A stretch of DNA of 64,000 nucleotides from Nectonema munidae. Lineage: Eukaryota; Nematomorpha; Nectonematoida; Nectonematidae. This document shows positions 13,501 through 28,500 of this stretch, in pieces (the stretch's first letter is position 1; each line of letters starts with the position of its first letter). Under the pieces are notes generated by a model that was given only the letters and a program-made list of their open reading frames with translations, did no database searches and was not told where the DNA came from. The stretch is taken from the NCBI GenBank assembly GCA_030549495.1, contig JAUIRK010000719.1, positions 1 through 64,000 on the forward strand, given 5' to 3'. A program made the translations under genes and the position numbers.

Positions 13501-16500
13501 AGGAAGATTCAGGATTCACGGAAAATCACGAAAATTCAGATTCAACGACATATCTCTTGCAAATTATGGATGAACTCAAGGAGGTACCTTTACCTTTTCA
13601 TTACACTTTTTTCGTCTTTGTGTCAAAAAGATGAAAAACATCTCAAATATACTTCACTCAATTTGTATGCTATAATGAAACCTGTTTTATAAAATGTTTC
13701 AATATCAACATTTAAGTCTGATTAGGGTTGCATTGTTTGAGTTGGCTGTAGCTAGTGCTATTCTTAAAAGCTATCTGGTCCAATGCAAGAAAAATATTTT
13801 TTATGAATATACCTTTTCTAATATCAATAAAAATAAATTATATAGGAAATATTAAATCAAAATATTTGTTTGTTATAATTCTAGATACGGTTTGGTTAAA
13901 ATCTCCATACTTGTGCGTAGACCTATCAAGGGGTGGACCGAATGCAGTTGAATCGCTTGACTATTGCCGACTTTATAAAAAACAGAATCTTCTTTTTATT
14001 AGTCCTTTTTAATACAAATATTCTGCTTTACATTAGATATTTTCTCATTATTCTGGTCGTTGACAAGTTAAATACAGAAAAAATCATAAGATTAATTTTT
14101 GCCTAATTCAAACTCTTTTACATTCAAATATTTCAAGTTCAATGCGACCAATTTGATTACTTTAATTTGCATTAAATATTCATCCTTTACTTTTTCACTT
14201 CGCCACTTCCTGCCATTTTTAGAAGCGTCAATTCGCAGAAGATGAAGAGAGCGAGGAAGAAAGCGATGCTAGACAGTCTGTGCACCACTTGTTCATCCAA
14301 CTCTTCACTTCGTTCAAGCATGGAATCACTTTTGATGACGGCCTCTACCACGGAAAGTACTTTTGAATTATTTTCATTTGACTTCTAATTTGGCATCTCT
14401 CCTTCCTTGAATTTGGATGCAAATCAGATCAAGAGTTTTCTTAATCACGGCTTTAACATGAATGAATCTTTTCCTTTCGTGTATGTTTGACAATTGTACC
14501 TGTGTTCAAGCATTCCAATTTATATTCTTTGTTACCTATTTCAGCAGATTGAAGAATAACAACCTCAAAACATTTTTTCAAGACTTCAACTTTTTGTACT
14601 TCTCGAAACGCATTCAAAGCTTGTCTTGTAAAGTTGTTAAGTGCATTCCTTACTCCCTATTCTACATTCTCGCTTCTCTGCAAAATGCAATCATTGATGC
14701 TTCAAGCTCTTATTGGTTTCTAAGTATTTCGTTTGTTAAATCGGTAATTATAAGCCTTTTTTTTATTCTTTTCTATTATGATTCATCTCTTGTATCTGTT
14801 TATATTAGAATATAAAGAATATATAGTTTATATTAGACCTTTTATACATTTTCTCTTTTAAAAATATTTAAACTAAATATAATTTTTTAAATCAATCAAA
14901 TAAATACACTATGAAGATTTTTTTGTTTTTTTTGAAACATGTTACACTAGGGTGGTCCTTATTATAGCAAACAAATTTTTTTCGTTTTTTTCTAGTTCTT
15001 AACCCGCAAAAAGTTTCTCTTTAATGTTCTATGTAAACAGAAGAAAAAAAATTTGATTCAGACGTAGCTCACAACGTTTGAAAATTTAATCTCAAGCATT
15101 GTGCTTAAGAAATCTGAATGTTAAAATAAGTAAATCATAAAACTTTAAAATTATAAAAATTTAATTATAAAGATATTATTTTATAAAGATATAATTTTTT
15201 AAATCAATCAAATAAATACACTTTGAAGATTTTTTTGTTTGAAACATGTTACATTAACTTACATGATAAATGTTTTATAAAATATCATGGATGTTAAATA
15301 TTCAAGTTTTTTTTTAGAACTTTTTAAAACTTACTCTTTACTACCATAGCGGTGGATATCCACACTCAAAGAATAAATTTAAGAATCTAAATTGTTATTA
15401 TTATTACTAATTTATCCCACCTTTAAAACACTTTTTTATAAAAACATATTTTAAATTTTATAATTTAAAAATGTTCTAAAACTAATATTAATTCACTTTA
15501 CAATTTTCATGAGGTGAAAATTTATTGAAATTTATTTTAAAAAAACGGGGTAACTTAAATTTTCTCTGTCTGGGTTGACATCTTTTTTAGGGAAAAAAGG
15601 AGGAGGAAAAAGAAATTGAAGATTGCAAGGAAAATGGATAAGTTTTTTTGCTAAGAAAAAAATAAAGCTTTTTCTAGTTTTTTAAATTATTTTTGCCATT
15701 TTTATACAAGCTTCTGAAGATTTGGTTGGTTGGTTTCATTTTTCTGATTAAATATAAAAGATTTTTTATAAAAAAAAATATGGATTTATAAATTATTGAA
15801 ATCTTACTAAAAAATTTTGTAATCCTGAAATTAAGATGCTTGAACTATTGAGTTAAAAATTATTTTTTTCATCCACTAATGGATTTTGAATTTTGGAAAG
15901 GTATGTTAAATTATAACATTGACTTGAAAGTTAGAGTAGTGACGGGTATGATAGCGAAAACCACTTTGTAAAGCTCATAGAGACCCAAAGATGAAGAGAC
16001 CATGAAAATTGTTGGAAGAAAATGTAATATTCCTCTTCAATATGAGTCTTGAATATTTTCTTACAAAATAAAGTTTTTTGAATTTTACTTTTTTTCAAAA
16101 AAAACTTTTTGTGTTTTTTTCCTAATGGAAGTCAACTTATATGGAGACTGAAATGAACAAAATAAATTGGAATTTTATTGAAAAATAGGTTAATGAATTT
16201 ATTTATTTGCAACATCATTTGTTTTCTATTAATGATTTCGATATCTCATTTCTTGTTTCTCCTTTGCCTATTTTTGTCAACTTTTTAACGTCCACGAACT
16301 TAAAATTTAGAGCTTTAACAAAAATGTTAATTCACATATAAAAAATTTTTTATTTTGAGTCAAAGTATCTTTTCTTGTTTTTAATTTTGGCTAAAATAAA
16401 TATTTTTACATTCAATTATTTATTTAAAGCTGAAGAAATCAAGGAATTTAAAATTTATCTACGGACTTCTACAAATTTTAAGAAAGTGAACAAACTTCAA

Positions 16501-19500
16501 AGAATATGATGTTTGATGACTTCTATAGCTTGTATATATCATTATTTCATATCATTTCTAGGGTTGGCGCTATCGATCCTCTTTTTGAATTTTATCTCCA
16601 AGCCTTTAAGGCAATTAAGGATTTAAGAATAAGGTTTGTAACATGTGTGCTTGTGGCAATGATTTTTTTTTATCTGGTATCAAGTACTTCTGCTTTAGAA
16701 GCTTCCAAAGGAATTTCTAAGTTACACTATCTCTGTTAAATAATAATCTATAAACATTTCATTTCCAATGATTTATATACAACCTCATATAATTCAAAGG
16801 TAATCTTTTCTAACATTAGGGTATTTACCCCGAAAAGGGATAAAATTAAGTTTTTTAGACAGTTTATTTTGTTCTTTTATGGCCACAATTTTTTTTATAT
16901 ATAATATAAAATTTATATATTATTATAAATATATAATAATATTATTTAGATGTTTAATTCACCTTAAAAAAAACTCTCTAATTAAAACTTTCCTATACTT
17001 TTCAATAATAATTAATTAATTAATCAACTAATTTTATGTTCAATATTCCTATGCTTATTTTTATCGAATCATTTTATTGAAATTAGATTTTGAAGGCGCT
17101 CTCTTGCGAGCACACACTTTTTGTAAAATTTTTTACAAGTCAAGAAGAAGATATCGATGACAATTTTTGTGAGTATGTGCGCGGTTTGATAATTCCCTCC
17201 ATTTTACAAGAACATCTCTTGAAGGATAAATACTTCTTAACGTCAACTTCCGCGTTGCCTTCCACAACTCAACACATCTTGGACATCATTCTTTTGGTAT
17301 TGCGAAATTGTCAATCTTTGATGGCGAAGCAGTCAAATTACAAGGAAAAGCTAAAAATAACAAAATTCTTCATTCAATTGAAAGAAGGCATCTTCAAGGT
17401 TTTTATTTGTTTATCATTCTGTACCTATCCAAATTTATTTCTTATATTTAATAAAATATTCATTATTAATTCTGGAGATGAATTTTTAAAATCATAAATT
17501 AAAAATATTTTACCTTAAGCTTTAAAATCTTTGTTGAATATATTGATTTATTATTTCTGACATTTTCGCAAGAATAACAATCAACATGGTATTTAGTCTA
17601 AAAGCTTTAAAATTTAATTCAATATTAGATTTTGATTTTTTTTAATAAGTTATTTTTTCATTTTTTTTAAATGAATTGTTTCAGGTTTTAAAATTTTTTA
17701 TTATCTACAAGATTTCAAATATATATATGCAAAGCTCTCGATATATAGTTTAATTTTCTCGTTTTGGCTAAATAGTAATACTGTGTTTACATCTATCGAC
17801 TTTCAAACGCAGACTTGATAAGATGTTCCTGGATTTTCAATTTTTGCTTTTCAAATCGTTTACTTTTTTCCGAAGAAATTGACTAAATTCTTTTTGCTTT
17901 AAAAATTTATTTTGTATTTAATTTTTTTGATATAGATAGCAGGCATTCTAGCGATTCCTAGTTTTTTGTTGTTCCTATTTTTTCCTAGTTTTTACAGAAC
18001 AATCCTAGTATTCCTAGTTTATTATTTTCTACTGAATTTTTTTCTGTTTCCTTAAAAATCGAAATTTTTAAATGGCAAAAATTTAACAGTTTCTTTTCGA
18101 AATTTTAGTTAGATACTTTTTAGTTTATAATTTTGTTGTTTATTTTGTTAATATATTTAGTTTTGTTTATTTTTTGATTAAAAATTTTTAAGTCATTCAA
18201 AGTAATTCATTTTCATTTACTTTATGAAGAATCGTCGATATTGTTGAAAACTTTCCTCAGCATGTTTGTTAAGAATGATATAGTTGTGAGTATGACAGGA
18301 AAAAAATTCAAGAGATTGATGTTTTTGACAACAAAAATTTAGTTGAACTTGAAGAAATCGAAATGGGTGCAGAATCTCAGAAGATCTTGAGAGGTTTAGA
18401 TGAAAAAAGGAAAATTTATGTAATATAAGAAAATTCTACCAATCAGTCAGTTCCTATCTTCAAATAAAACTACCTTTGAATAACACAATTATCAAATGTG
18501 TTCAATGCCTTCACCCCGAAGTTAGAAATCAAGACAATAGAGACAGGTAGAATTTCTTCATTTATGGTAAATCGTGAAGAGCTCCACGCAATCCAGTTTC
18601 TTGTTTTTTTTAAAAAAAATCAGTTCTCTTTGACAGGGAATAAAATCATTAGGTTATACAATGTTTTGCTTTACTTCAATCCAAGCATAATATATTAAAT
18701 TCTAAACTACGCATATTTCTTAAGAAAGCTTTCTACTTCTTTTCCTCACATCTTCACGACAAAAGGCGTGAAGACTCCGCTTTCTACTTGACATCAATTG
18801 AAAACGACTCACAGAGTAAACATATTCTTAAAAAGAATCGTCATATTGTATTCTTTGCATTCTTACGAAAGCTAAATAATGCTCATCACGCGAAAATGTA
18901 CACAATGCCTACATTTTATTTCACAATTTCGAGTTTGTCTTTTACATGTTCTAAATTCTAAACCAGCGGTTCCCAACCGGGGGTCCATGGACCCCTAGGG
19001 GTCCATGGAAGAATTTCAAGGGGTCCATGGAAATTCTACTTCAAACTATTTATGCTTAATCTCCTTTAATATACTTCTATTTTCCAAATCAATATAAATA
19101 TATATATATTCAGAGCTTTTTTAAATAAATATTTTCTTCTCTTTTTTAAAGTTTCATATTTTGAATCTTTATGTATGCTTTTTATTAGTTACAATATTTT
19201 TGAAAAATTTATATTTTAATTGGAAAAAAATTTTATTCACATTTTATGTCAGGCTTTACGATTTCTCTGATTTCATATGAATAAGCATACGATTTAATAA
19301 GATGACTACAATAATTTTTTGCATAAAAATCTTTGATTAAATTTTTTGGCTCAAACTATTCAGTTGTAGGGGTCCACAGGTAAAAAAAGTGACTGAAAAA
19401 GGGGGAACGGGATAAAAAAAGGTTAGGAACCACTGTTCTAAACTATCAAATTAAAAATTTTTTTTTTGAAATTTTGCTTTAATGACAACTAAAGAATAAT

Positions 19501-22500
19501 ATTGATAAATGAGGGGTAATCTTCGCGTCTTAAATCATATTGCTCGCACTTATATCCCTCCTTTGGTCCGCTACTGGTTTCACTAGTCCAGAAGATTTGG
19601 CTTATATCATTTCAAGTATTTTTCAGCCACGCCTCTGATTTCCTTTTCTAAGATTGCGACTTTGTGTTGATATGCTGCCAAACCTATTTATTTGATTTTA
19701 GGCCCTTCCAAACTTTCACTTACTCTTGCAGCATTATCAAACGAAAATGAAAAATCGCATGCTAAACAACCAAGTTCCAAGTAATATCTTTTGTATCCCT
19801 TTTTATAATGATTCCTCTCTTTCGGCGATATCTTCCATAACTGCATCCATAGTAAAAGCAGTATCAGTCCCAGCCATATCTCACACATGTTAAATTCTTC
19901 TTTTAGCTCGAAGTCGGTGTAGAGGGAGAAGGAGAATTCGAAGTAATTCATGTGTGTTTTGATGTCAACTTACATGCTTTGAACTTCGGCTAACTCGAAC
20001 TTTAATTATTCTCAATAACAGTTTTCTATGCGCTGTGGCAATTGCAGTCGTGCATCGTGTTGCTAAATATTTTAGATGCTTTGAATGCCAAGTTTTAATG
20101 ATAACTCAATAGAAGTGTGAACTCTATTACATCACATATACATTTGCTAATCCTACATATTAAATCATTTTAATTTTTTTTATTTACCATATGAACGAAG
20201 GCTTAAGTATTTATTCTTATATTATTTCATTCATGAATTTATTGTTATAATTATTTTTTTATAAGCTGATTAACCGTTTTTTCAAAAAGGTCCAAGTCAA
20301 AATTTTATACGGTAACTAGGATTTGTAAAATCTTGAATTTTATCATGTGACCTATCTTAATCTTAGATTTTTCACTGTAAATTTTTGCTTATTTTTAAAG
20401 TATCATATTTTACATTACTAAAATTTAAAATGGGATGTTCCATTGTTAGGTTATAAAATTTGAATTACAAGTAAAAGAATTTTTGTTAGGAACAGGAGAG
20501 AAATACGAAAATGTAATATATTTCGCATAAGCAAATAAACTTTTTCAAACATTTGAAAAAGGTGCATCGCTGATGCGAAAATTTTCATCTTTCTCTCCTG
20601 TTCCTAATAAAAATTCTTTTACTTCTAATTCAAATTTTATAATTTTTCATTATTCCATATAAAAAAAATTAGTACCCATATTGGGAACCTCTGATTTGGA
20701 AAAAGTTTCCAGTTAAAATATAAGTGATTTATCAATAACAATGTATACAATTTTCTTAAGAAGTGATATTCATTCATGCTCTCATTGGTTGCAAATGAAA
20801 TCAATTAAATGATACTAAATCACGTTTTCCCATGTTTTAAATGCCTAGAGAATGAGCGCATGTATTTTGAGTTGACAATTTTAAAACGAAAAAAAAGATG
20901 GCCTCTATTTCATTTTTTTATTTACCCACTGTATATCCACGTGTAATACAATTAATCTATATACTCAGTTATTTCATAAAAAAAAAAACTGTTATTACAC
21001 AGTCTGACTTTATAACTACATCATAATCATCTTTATCGTAAAATATATAAATATGAAGTCATAATTAATTCCGTGAATACAACTTTAGCTAGTGAAGAAA
21101 TTGTTTCTGTGGAATATCTGCAAAAGCTGTCCTCAGTCCTCTCTTACTATCTTTCCTTTTTTGATGGATCTTTTGATTATTTGGAGCGATCCAAGTTTCT
21201 CTCTTCTATGCTTTCTCCCTTTCATTCGTATAAGTGTGGAGATGACTTGTAAGTCTATCTATATGTTCTTGTGTAGTCAGTTTCAAAGCTCAACGCAGCA
21301 CGACTTTGGGTGTAGATTCTCGACTCTTAATAAAATCAATGGCTATGCCCTTCTTTTTGAGATTTATGTATTTCAGTGTATGAGTGTCTAATGTCGATGT
21401 ATTCGTATGTGTGTATCTATGTATTTTTATGTATATATGTAATATGTATGTATGTCTAAATGTTTTCTGTGTAACACGTGTAATACAAAAAACAGGAAAG
21501 TTTGTATCAAGATTGTCATTATTTACGATTGCGCTAAAACGAAACCTATAATAAAACACCTATAATAATTTAAACATTAAGTGGAAATTGGTTGAGCTCT
21601 TGTCAACTTCTTAGGCCATAGACAAGAAATAACTCATATCACGTTTACTCTTCTTTCAGAAAATCAGTTTACATTTGATTAAGCGATGTAAAAGTAAACT
21701 ACAGCCTGTGCGTGTTATAAATCAATAACTTTGTGATATTCTTTCTGCTTCTTAAAACAAGAGGTTGTAGGCCACTATTAAGAACCGTTGCTCTAAGATG
21801 GTCCTTTTATTATTTTATTATTGGTACTTTTGTTTACGCTTGATAAGCTTGTTAATCGTGCACAAACGACGGTGTTAACATTTTAATGATAACATTAATA
21901 TCAGTTTTTTATTCCTATTGTGTCTTTTGTTTATATTTTCATCTAAAGCTGAATTTTGTCCTGGCATCATTATCTTTTGTTCCCGACTGTGAAAAATTGC
22001 TTTACATGATATACTAGAGCTACTTTCAATTATTTTGCTTTGCATGTATGTACCTTGAAGAAGAAGAAGTTTATTACAAAATCACATAGGAGTATACAGT
22101 CAAAGTTAAAAATATGTTTATAGGAAATTACGTATGATGAGGATGCGTAGAGGTGAGTACCGTTTATTTGTTTTAATTTATCATCAATGAAAAGTCAACA
22201 CAAATATTGTTCCTTTAGTTATGGCTCTAAGTAGTGTTGAAAAATAATCAAAAATTATAAAACCGGCTTTAATCTATAAATACGTAATTAATTATATTAT
22301 TTATATCTTAATATATTATATTATCTCACCCCTTAGATCTTTTGTGCTAATCAAAAAATTATATCACAAAATTTTGAGAAGTTTGAGCAAGTTTTAGTGA
22401 TAGCTTAATGAGAAAAATCTTTTATATATACAATGGGCCTTGAGTAAGGTTGGTTAGAATCTATGTTCGATATCTCAAAGTCTCGGATTCGAATCCAGTC

Positions 22501-25500
22501 TTGAGCCACCTACTCTTAGTTCGATACAAGCGGTGCATTTGTGCCTACTCGATGAAAACAACGGGTACCTTTGTCTTTACATAAAACTTGCAATATTCTT
22601 TTATTTATTCATTTGTAATTGTTGATTTATTTGAATTGGCATATTTGGTTCAATGCCGTTCAACAATTCGCAGAAGATACTAACTATTGCATTTGTTCTT
22701 CATCTTTAGTTACTGAAGAATTATACTCGTCAACAAGAGCTATACTTCTTTGAGCACAATCTTTAAGAAAATTTTTAATGCTAATCCATAACTTTCACTC
22801 TTTTCCCACGTTTTTGATTCAAATTTTAAGAAATCATTGAAATATAAGAATATTAAAAAATGTAAAAGACTTTTTTCATGCCAAATTTTCAAGAGAATAA
22901 TCTATACTAGCCGGTCCCGTGGTCGTTTCTCGCTGCGCTCGAAACATAGGATCGTTGGTAGAGTATTTGTTTCTACCAACGATTTGATTACAAAAATATC
23001 ATAAACTTATATTTAAATGGCAAAAAACTATTTATAATTTACTTTTGAGCGACCTTTAAATAAAATTTATTCTTAATTATTTTTTACATGTAGCCATTTT
23101 ATAAAACATAATGGAATGCCCAGAAATTTAAAAAAAAAATTAAAATAAGGGCCACCCTATTATATTACAAATTAACCAAAAATTGAAAGTTATAGTAATT
23201 GCAGATTTATTTATGCTTGTTAAGTTTACCGTGAATTTAAAGTCCTAAACTTCTTTTTTATTTATTTATAGAAAAAGAGAACTGATTGTATCATTACTTC
23301 CAAATCTATTGATAAATATTGACAACAATTTGCCGTGCATATTCATCACTTGCAAAGTTACTTTTAACTTTGTAGACAACTTAATAAAGGTTTTCTCTCT
23401 TCTCATCTCCTCCTTCCATTCAGACTTTGATGAAGTTCTTTCCTCATATTGCATCCTCTTGTCCAAGTATAGAGAGAGAACACTTTTCCCATACTTCTCT
23501 CTTTTGCAAACTCTTAAAATAAACTCTTTAGAATCTTGTGCCGTACTTTCCAGGAATACGATCACTCCTTCCAACTTCCAGATTTTCTACCAATTCTCAC
23601 CTTACTCGCTAATCACTTTTCCAAAAATAATTCCTTCTTCTTCTTCTTCGAAATCCTAACGGATTTAATCAAGCATCCCTGCAAATTCCTACAAGTGATG
23701 CAACCTGTTGATAACGATGCAGAAGTCCCAAAAATTAGTGAGAAATGGATTTGATATTTGCTTCCTTTTGAAAGTTTTGACTGCTTAGGAAGGCAAACAC
23801 TGCACAATATTTCAAGTGTTAGTCTGTAGATTTAGCCACGTAGCCACGCTATGGGGCACTTGGGGCTTGAGCCCACCATTAAAAAATTGAAATTTACAAA
23901 TTAAAATGAAATATTCAACTCATTTTTGATAATATGCTTCTTAGGGTGTGTCTCAAATATAGGAAAAAAAGTAAAAAAAAATTTTCTATGTTCTAAAATT
24001 TTTTTATTTACAGAAATAATTATTCACAAAAAAATTAAACTGTTATGTCAATGATAACCACTCGCCTAAAGTTTTTCTTTTAAAAGAGTACTTGGAGCAG
24101 GTCTTGAAGTTCATTTTCCTTCTTTGTGAGTTTCTGATTATAAGACTTAATTAGTGCAACAGCGCGTTCAGCAAAATCATTGACTACAGCTTGCTCTTCG
24201 ACAATCTCCAATCCAACTTTTTAATCTTTGTAATTTGGCCATTCATTAGGATCGAAAGTGTTCTCTCTGTAACAAACTGTTCCAAACCACGATTGAAATC
24301 TTCATGCTGTAATTGAAGGCAAATTTGCCGGGGACCGGATTTATTTTTAAGACGACAAACCATAGCTCGTTTTGTTTCTGCACAAACTTTTAGATCAAAG
24401 AAAGCTAGAGCAATAAGTTCATCGCTAAGATACCATAAGTCTCCACTTAATTTTTTTATAGCTGGAGCAACAAGCTGTCTGTTTTTATATGTTAAAAGAT
24501 CTTTCATAAACTCCATATCATTTCTTGAAGCCACAATCCAGCGCTTGATGTATAAAGCAACGCCAAAAACAGCTATATCTCTGAACGCTCGCTGTTTGAT
24601 TTTTTTCAAAGAAATTTGTTCTCTAAAAACCAGATTTTTATAGCATACAATAAGTTAGACATCCAACGTGCACGATGCATGGCGCCTGGTCTTCAAAAAG
24701 TTACAGGTTTTTTATGTGAAACTTCATGTCCTAAAAATATTAAAGCAAGTTCGATGAGTTCTTTATAGTCATTTCGCAATTGAGTGCCAGTGTGATGACT
24801 AATGTAAAATGAAATAAGGTTTTTTCTTATTGGAGCAATAGTAGCCTCAACTTCAAGGTCAGTTGAAGCTGGTTGAAAATTTTCTTTATCGATTGACTCC
24901 CAGTTTTTTTTAAAGTTATTGAAGAGAATTTTATCTGGCCCAGACGAAGGACCAATCAAGTAAAGCGTTGCAGACTCCTCCCAAAATGACTTCGTAAATA
25001 TGGTGACGGCAAGGAAAGTGTAGAAGTTGTCGATTTAATTTTTTTTCTATTATTTTGCACGCACCGCTTCTGATGCCAGTGTTAGAAGCTGTGGTATCAA
25101 AACAAAGACCTTGAATCTTTCTTTCTAAGTCCCATTCTTTTAAGCAAGTTTCAACAGCATCTACTAGAGCCAAACCAGTTCCTTTAGATTTCTGAGGTGC
25201 TCCAAGAAGTTGAACTACTTTTTGTCCTGTGACAAGGATTGGAAAACGCTCAACCACTTTTTGGCCATTTAAGCTATTTATTAATTTACTGCCCCAATGA
25301 ACAGTAAGGGACGAGTTGGTCTTAAAAGCTGCTTTTAGTTTTTTTGCAGTTTTAGATATTTGTAAAGCACGTTGCCTATGAATAAAGCTCGGATTGATAT
25401 TGTATTGATTGATATCAAACAAAAGAAAAATAATTTTTCAAAAAACAGCAAATATTCAAAGTTTTTGAACATGTTCTAATTATAATTTGTGTTTTGAAAC

Positions 25501-28500
25501 TTTTCGATATTGGGAGTGAAATCACCTAGAACCAGCATAGAAACCTTAGCTTTTTACATAAACTTTTTTTAGACATTAAAATAATTTCTAAAACAGGAAC
25601 TAAAAGTCTAAAATAATTTTTTAGACATAAATCTTTTCAAACATTGAATATTTTTGAGCATTTAAGTTAAATTTATACAATTAATCAACTCTACTTTTAT
25701 AACACCGAATATAAAATCTGAAAAACAAATAGTTTTATATTTGTGTTGTGTATAATACATAAAATTTTATCCATGTTTATTTTTGTAAAGTAAAATAGAG
25801 CTTGTGATCTGTTTATCAACAAAATTTTGAAATTGTTTTATTTTCTGTATTTGTTAAGATTTATGTTGGGGTCGTACGACAACCCAATGGCTTTTTATGT
25901 ACAAAAAACGTGACTTTCTGAGTGTTTAAAGATAATAAACTCTGCCATGCTCAAGTTATTAGGGTAAGCTCTCATAATTTTAGTCGCTATAACATATTAA
26001 ATGTTTATAAAATGATGTTAGAGGAAGGCTGATTCTTTAAGATTGGGAAAAAATTTACTCTGTTTCCCATCGAAATATCCCTTGTCACTCTTTAAAAAAT
26101 GTTCAAAAGAGTGATACATCAAAGGTTAATTACTCTGTTCATTAGTTTGTAGGTTTGTTCGTTAATTAGTTGAAAGTTCAGGTATTTTTTATCATTCTTT
26201 TGTTATATGTCACTTCTTTGAATTTTCATATGGAATTCATAAACTGCTATGAATTCATAAAGTGCTATGAATTCATGAAAAACTATTTAATATTTATATC
26301 AAAAGAATGATGCCATACTTAAATAGTAATCAAAGGACAGATAAGTAACATTTATAAAAATAAATATTCTTTTTTTATCACGCTTTTTAGAAAAAACGCC
26401 TGATGTTCGCTACGTTCAAAAAATGAAGCTTTCGGATTATTTTTTGAAAGAATACAATATGCCAAATTTCAGGTCAGTTGGGAAAAGTTTGCCAGAAGGA
26501 TAATGACTTGTTGAGAGGGAGAATAGAAGCTAAAAGTAATGATGAACAGCAATCTTCCATTTTTTATGATGTTTTAAAAAGTAACAATTAAATTTAACAG
26601 AATCAAAGGTTTAGCTTCTATTTTGTAAAGAAATATTTCTAAGAAAGAAGGGATATAAAAAGTTTTATTATGGTCAGGCTTTCACATGAAGATAGCAAGA
26701 ATTTGCACTAAAAAATTTAATTGATTTATTTTTAATAAACAGGCGTAGAATCACTTCTCTCAACTCTTCACCTCTACGAGGAGATGGGTCCAATGCGAAA
26801 GGATGATGAAATATTTAAGATGAAGCTGATGAATCCGTTAATGGTTGCCTTCATTCACAAACTAAATGTCTTGCACGAATCAAAATCACAAAGTGAGGGC
26901 ATCGTGGAAAGCTGTGCAGTCAACCAATCCGCTTCTCTTATACCCTTTTTGATGGCTGTCAAATGTATCATGAAGTTAGTTTTGATTTGCGATGATCGCG
27001 TCAAGGAAGAAGAAATTTCACATATGTTTCTAGTTCACTGCAAGGAATGCCGAACTACAATTGCTTCACAATCCATATTTCCCAGGAAAACGGTAAAGCT
27101 AAATTCTATCTTTATATACAGCAAAATTTCAGTGTATCAAAGTTGAGGGTTGTGAACAGGCACGATTTTATTTTTTCTATCTATATATATAATTAATTGA
27201 GTCAAAATATTTAAATGCAAAATTATTAGATACAAACACTACACGGCCCGGATATACAAAAAATAGTGTAGTCTAGTCTTGATCATTTCTGAGTAAAAAT
27301 ATAGTACCGACATCTGACCAATTCGCCTTCCGACTGGTCTGTCGAAATGATAGCTAATAAAGAACCAACCACTATGGTCAACAACAGATCTAACAAAAAA
27401 TTTATTTTTTGAAAAGTTTACCAATAAAAAACTAAGCCACGTAGAAAAGGAACCATACCTGATTTAGACTTTTTACAATCTTAAATCTTTTAGGAATACA
27501 CTGGAGTAGTTTTCAAAAAGAAGAAAAGCAAGTATAATTTCGCAATTAAATCGTGGAAACTTTTAAATCATTGCTAAGCTTGTTGTTGCCAATTCAAACT
27601 TACGTTGGGAACAGGTGCTATGACAAAGGAAAACTCTTGATACAAATCTTTTAGAATAGTATTACTTTTCAATGTGGATTTACCTATTAAGCCATTTTTT
27701 CCAAATTAATAAAGATACTGAGTGTGTGCATGAATTTTTGCTAATATTTAAAGTATTTTCTAAACGAATTGTTTTTGATCGCTTACTTTTCCAAGATATA
27801 GATGAAGTGTTAGTGCGATAAAATATCTATTTATAGTTGCTACACACAAAACTTAAATTTTGATTAAGAAACCTACCCCAATATAAACCTTTATTTTTTC
27901 TTGAATTTTTGTAGAAGGCTCATTTAAAATTTTTCAATGTCCTAATTTTGCATTTGAACATTTAGATGCTGCAGACATCTTCTCGAGAAAGTCAACTCAT
28001 TAGATTTCTTTTCAAAAATTCAAGTTATCTTGGTGATGATGGTGCGAAGCCATGCGATTTTAGCGCTGAAACCTTTAATAATTTATGCACTCAACTGGAG
28101 GAGCGTGTTTGTCATAAAGCCACGCTATTTCAAGACATAGCCTTTTCATATTCACTGTTTATTTGTGTTGAAGATATATCTGGCACATATAGTTCAGAAA
28201 TTGGAAAACAACCCATCTCAACTCATCCACAGGTTTACTTCATACATTACATTCCCCTAGCCTAATGTTTGCTATAATTTCTTCTTAGCTGCCTTCTACC
28301 GTTATTCAGTCTTTAGCGAAAGTGTATCAAATTTTACACTGTATTACCCTGAAGCTCAACAAAACTTACCACATTCTTAAAACTAGAAAAAACCTTGAAG
28401 GGATAAACAATGAACATTTTATCTCTTTTTTCCCACAATTTGTTCCCCATTCTCTTGAAAGAATGATAGACATTATCTTCGAAAGTGCAACCAAACTTTT

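Noticed and set aside
16506-16739. Protein-like open frame in URB1 intron 7
   Set aside because: No family match, and exons 7 and 8 join in phase without it.
21290-21559. Minus-strand open frame rich in His and Thr
   Set aside because: It comes from TGTATGTA-type simple sequence and overlaps nothing conserved.
22123-22151. Possible 29-base URB1 micro-exon with good splice sites (tttatag, gtgagt)
   Set aside because: Including it breaks phase; exon 10 joins exon 11 in phase without it.
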